From: Capsicum annuum | Lineage: Eukaryota > Streptophyta > Magnoliopsida > Solanales > Solanaceae | Assembly: GCF_002878395.1 (NCBI RefSeq) | Contig: NC_061115.1 | Coordinates: 90,354,471-90,418,470, forward strand | DNA: 64,000 nt | Direction of reading: 5' to 3' | Part shown: piece by piece, positions 63,421 to 64,000 of the stretch | Numbering within the stretch: position 1 is the first letter of the stretch | How the letters are laid out: each line of letters begins with the position of its first letter | Notes under the pieces: generated by a model | The model's input: the letters and a program-made list of their open reading frames with translations, nothing else | Databases searched by the model: none | Told to the model about the DNA's origin: nothing | Made by a program: the position numbers and the translations under genes

Positions 63421-64000
63421 ATGGGTAATGGGTTAAATTTGACTTTGAACTATTAAATTTTTCTTTGAACGATGTTAAATAGAATAATGTCATCTATTAA
63501 TAGTTGCGGTCAAATATGTCACGCATTAAGATTTGAGGCCAAATATGTCCTCGTCGTTTGGGAACAAATTTGCCCTTTAAATTCTGTGAAATATTATAAC
63601 TTGATCTTTACTTTTAAATAATGAACGCTTAAAATTACTTTTAAATAATAAACACTTAAAATTTGGTAATTTCATGTGTCAGACGGTAGGATTAATTTTT
63701 TATAACAAAAGGTAAATTGACTCTTTCACATAGTTTATAAGCAAATTTGACCACTTCGCATAGTTAAAAGAGCAAATTTTATCCTTTCCCTAATTCTAAG
63801 TTTTTTACTTTAGTTTTTTTTCCCCTCTCTCTCTTCCTACTTCCAACACCCAAAGATGGTGGTGGAGGTGATGATTGCAATGATGGCGAGGAGAAACAAG
63901 GAGGGAATGTGCTAAACGACTTAAACATCCAATATAGAATATCATTTTTAGCCAAGTGTAAAGCTACATTAAGGATCAAAGGAGGAAGAAAGGGCAATTG
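63421..64000. mobile_element. Candidate second long-TIR repeat at the window edge
   Basis: It contains alternating 'gtcaaatatgtc', 'ccaaatatgtcc' and 'gcaaatttgaccac' strings, of the kind found in terminal repeats of long-TIR DNA elements in Solanaceae. A 27-base direct repeat, ACTTTTAAATAATGAACGCT at 63610 and its copy at 63637, lies inside. Only one end would be in the window. Confidence 0.3.

Noticed and set aside
63086..63493. 135-codon minus-strand ORF, possible secreted or membrane peptide
   Set aside because: Low-complexity hydrophobic composition in AT-rich repeats, no start context or domain; long ORFs of this type arise by chance here.

Overview
This 64 kb window looks like repeat-dense, probably heterochromatic DNA from a flowering plant, most likely a eudicot of the Solanaceae. 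That placement is an inference from the style of the LTRs and the caulimovirid relics, not from a marker gene. I found no convincing cellular protein gene, tRNA or rRNA gene. Almost everything can be assigned to decayed LTR retrotransposons, two endogenous pararetrovirus (caulimovirid) copies, a Mutator-like DNA element and small repeats. Nearly every coding relic has stops, frameshifts or lost catalytic residues, so the locus appears to be old and silent.

Layout. 1-3449: element A, a minus-strand Athila/Tat-like Ty3/gypsy derivative with a tRNA-Asp primer site and a small zinc-knuckle ORF. 3450-15165: two Tekay/Del-type chromovirus copies, B and C, in tandem, sharing one long LTR (7943-10825). 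A 17-bp palindrome marks where C stops. 15206-17590: 3' end of another minus-strand Athila/Tat-like element (D). 17600-22363: caulimovirid copy 1 on the minus strand. 22364-26489: caulimovirid copy 2 on the plus strand, joined head-to-head to copy 1. 26490-29356: 3' part of a minus-strand Sirevirus (G). 29357-35231: element E, a gag-only chromovirus-like element with 3.67 kb LTRs and a duplicated zinc-knuckle module. 35232-40397: 3' half of minus-strand Athila/Tat-like element F, with protease and an ORF2 of the putative plant transposon-protein type. 40398-42293: 5'-truncated, internally deleted copia element J.

42294-60000 is an older, minus-strand gypsy-like host (K) split by two insertions. 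Sirevirus H occupies 43988-50135 and lacks integrase and the reverse transcriptase core. Tnt1-like copia I occupies 51105-58620 and has a perfect TCCCA target duplication. Copia I was itself hit by a gypsy element that survives as a solo LTR (L, 52621-54112, CTTAT duplication). The order of events is therefore K, then I, then L. 60200-64000 holds a purine/pyrimidine fold-back with (AG)20, a MITE-like element, a 1.14 kb MULE with long terminal inverted repeats and a 9-bp target duplication, and another repeat-like stretch at the edge.

The most interesting unexplained signal is a recurring block of short palindromic units rich in TGACG and TGATA...TATCA. It lies just upstream of the TATA box in the LTRs of unrelated families (A and E), in a matching LTR position in F, and twice more in the spacer before F's ORF2. 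A similar block with a different sequence sits at the same place in D. One chimeric junction (E to F) falls inside this block. Coordinates of decayed domains are read by eye and may be off by tens of bases.
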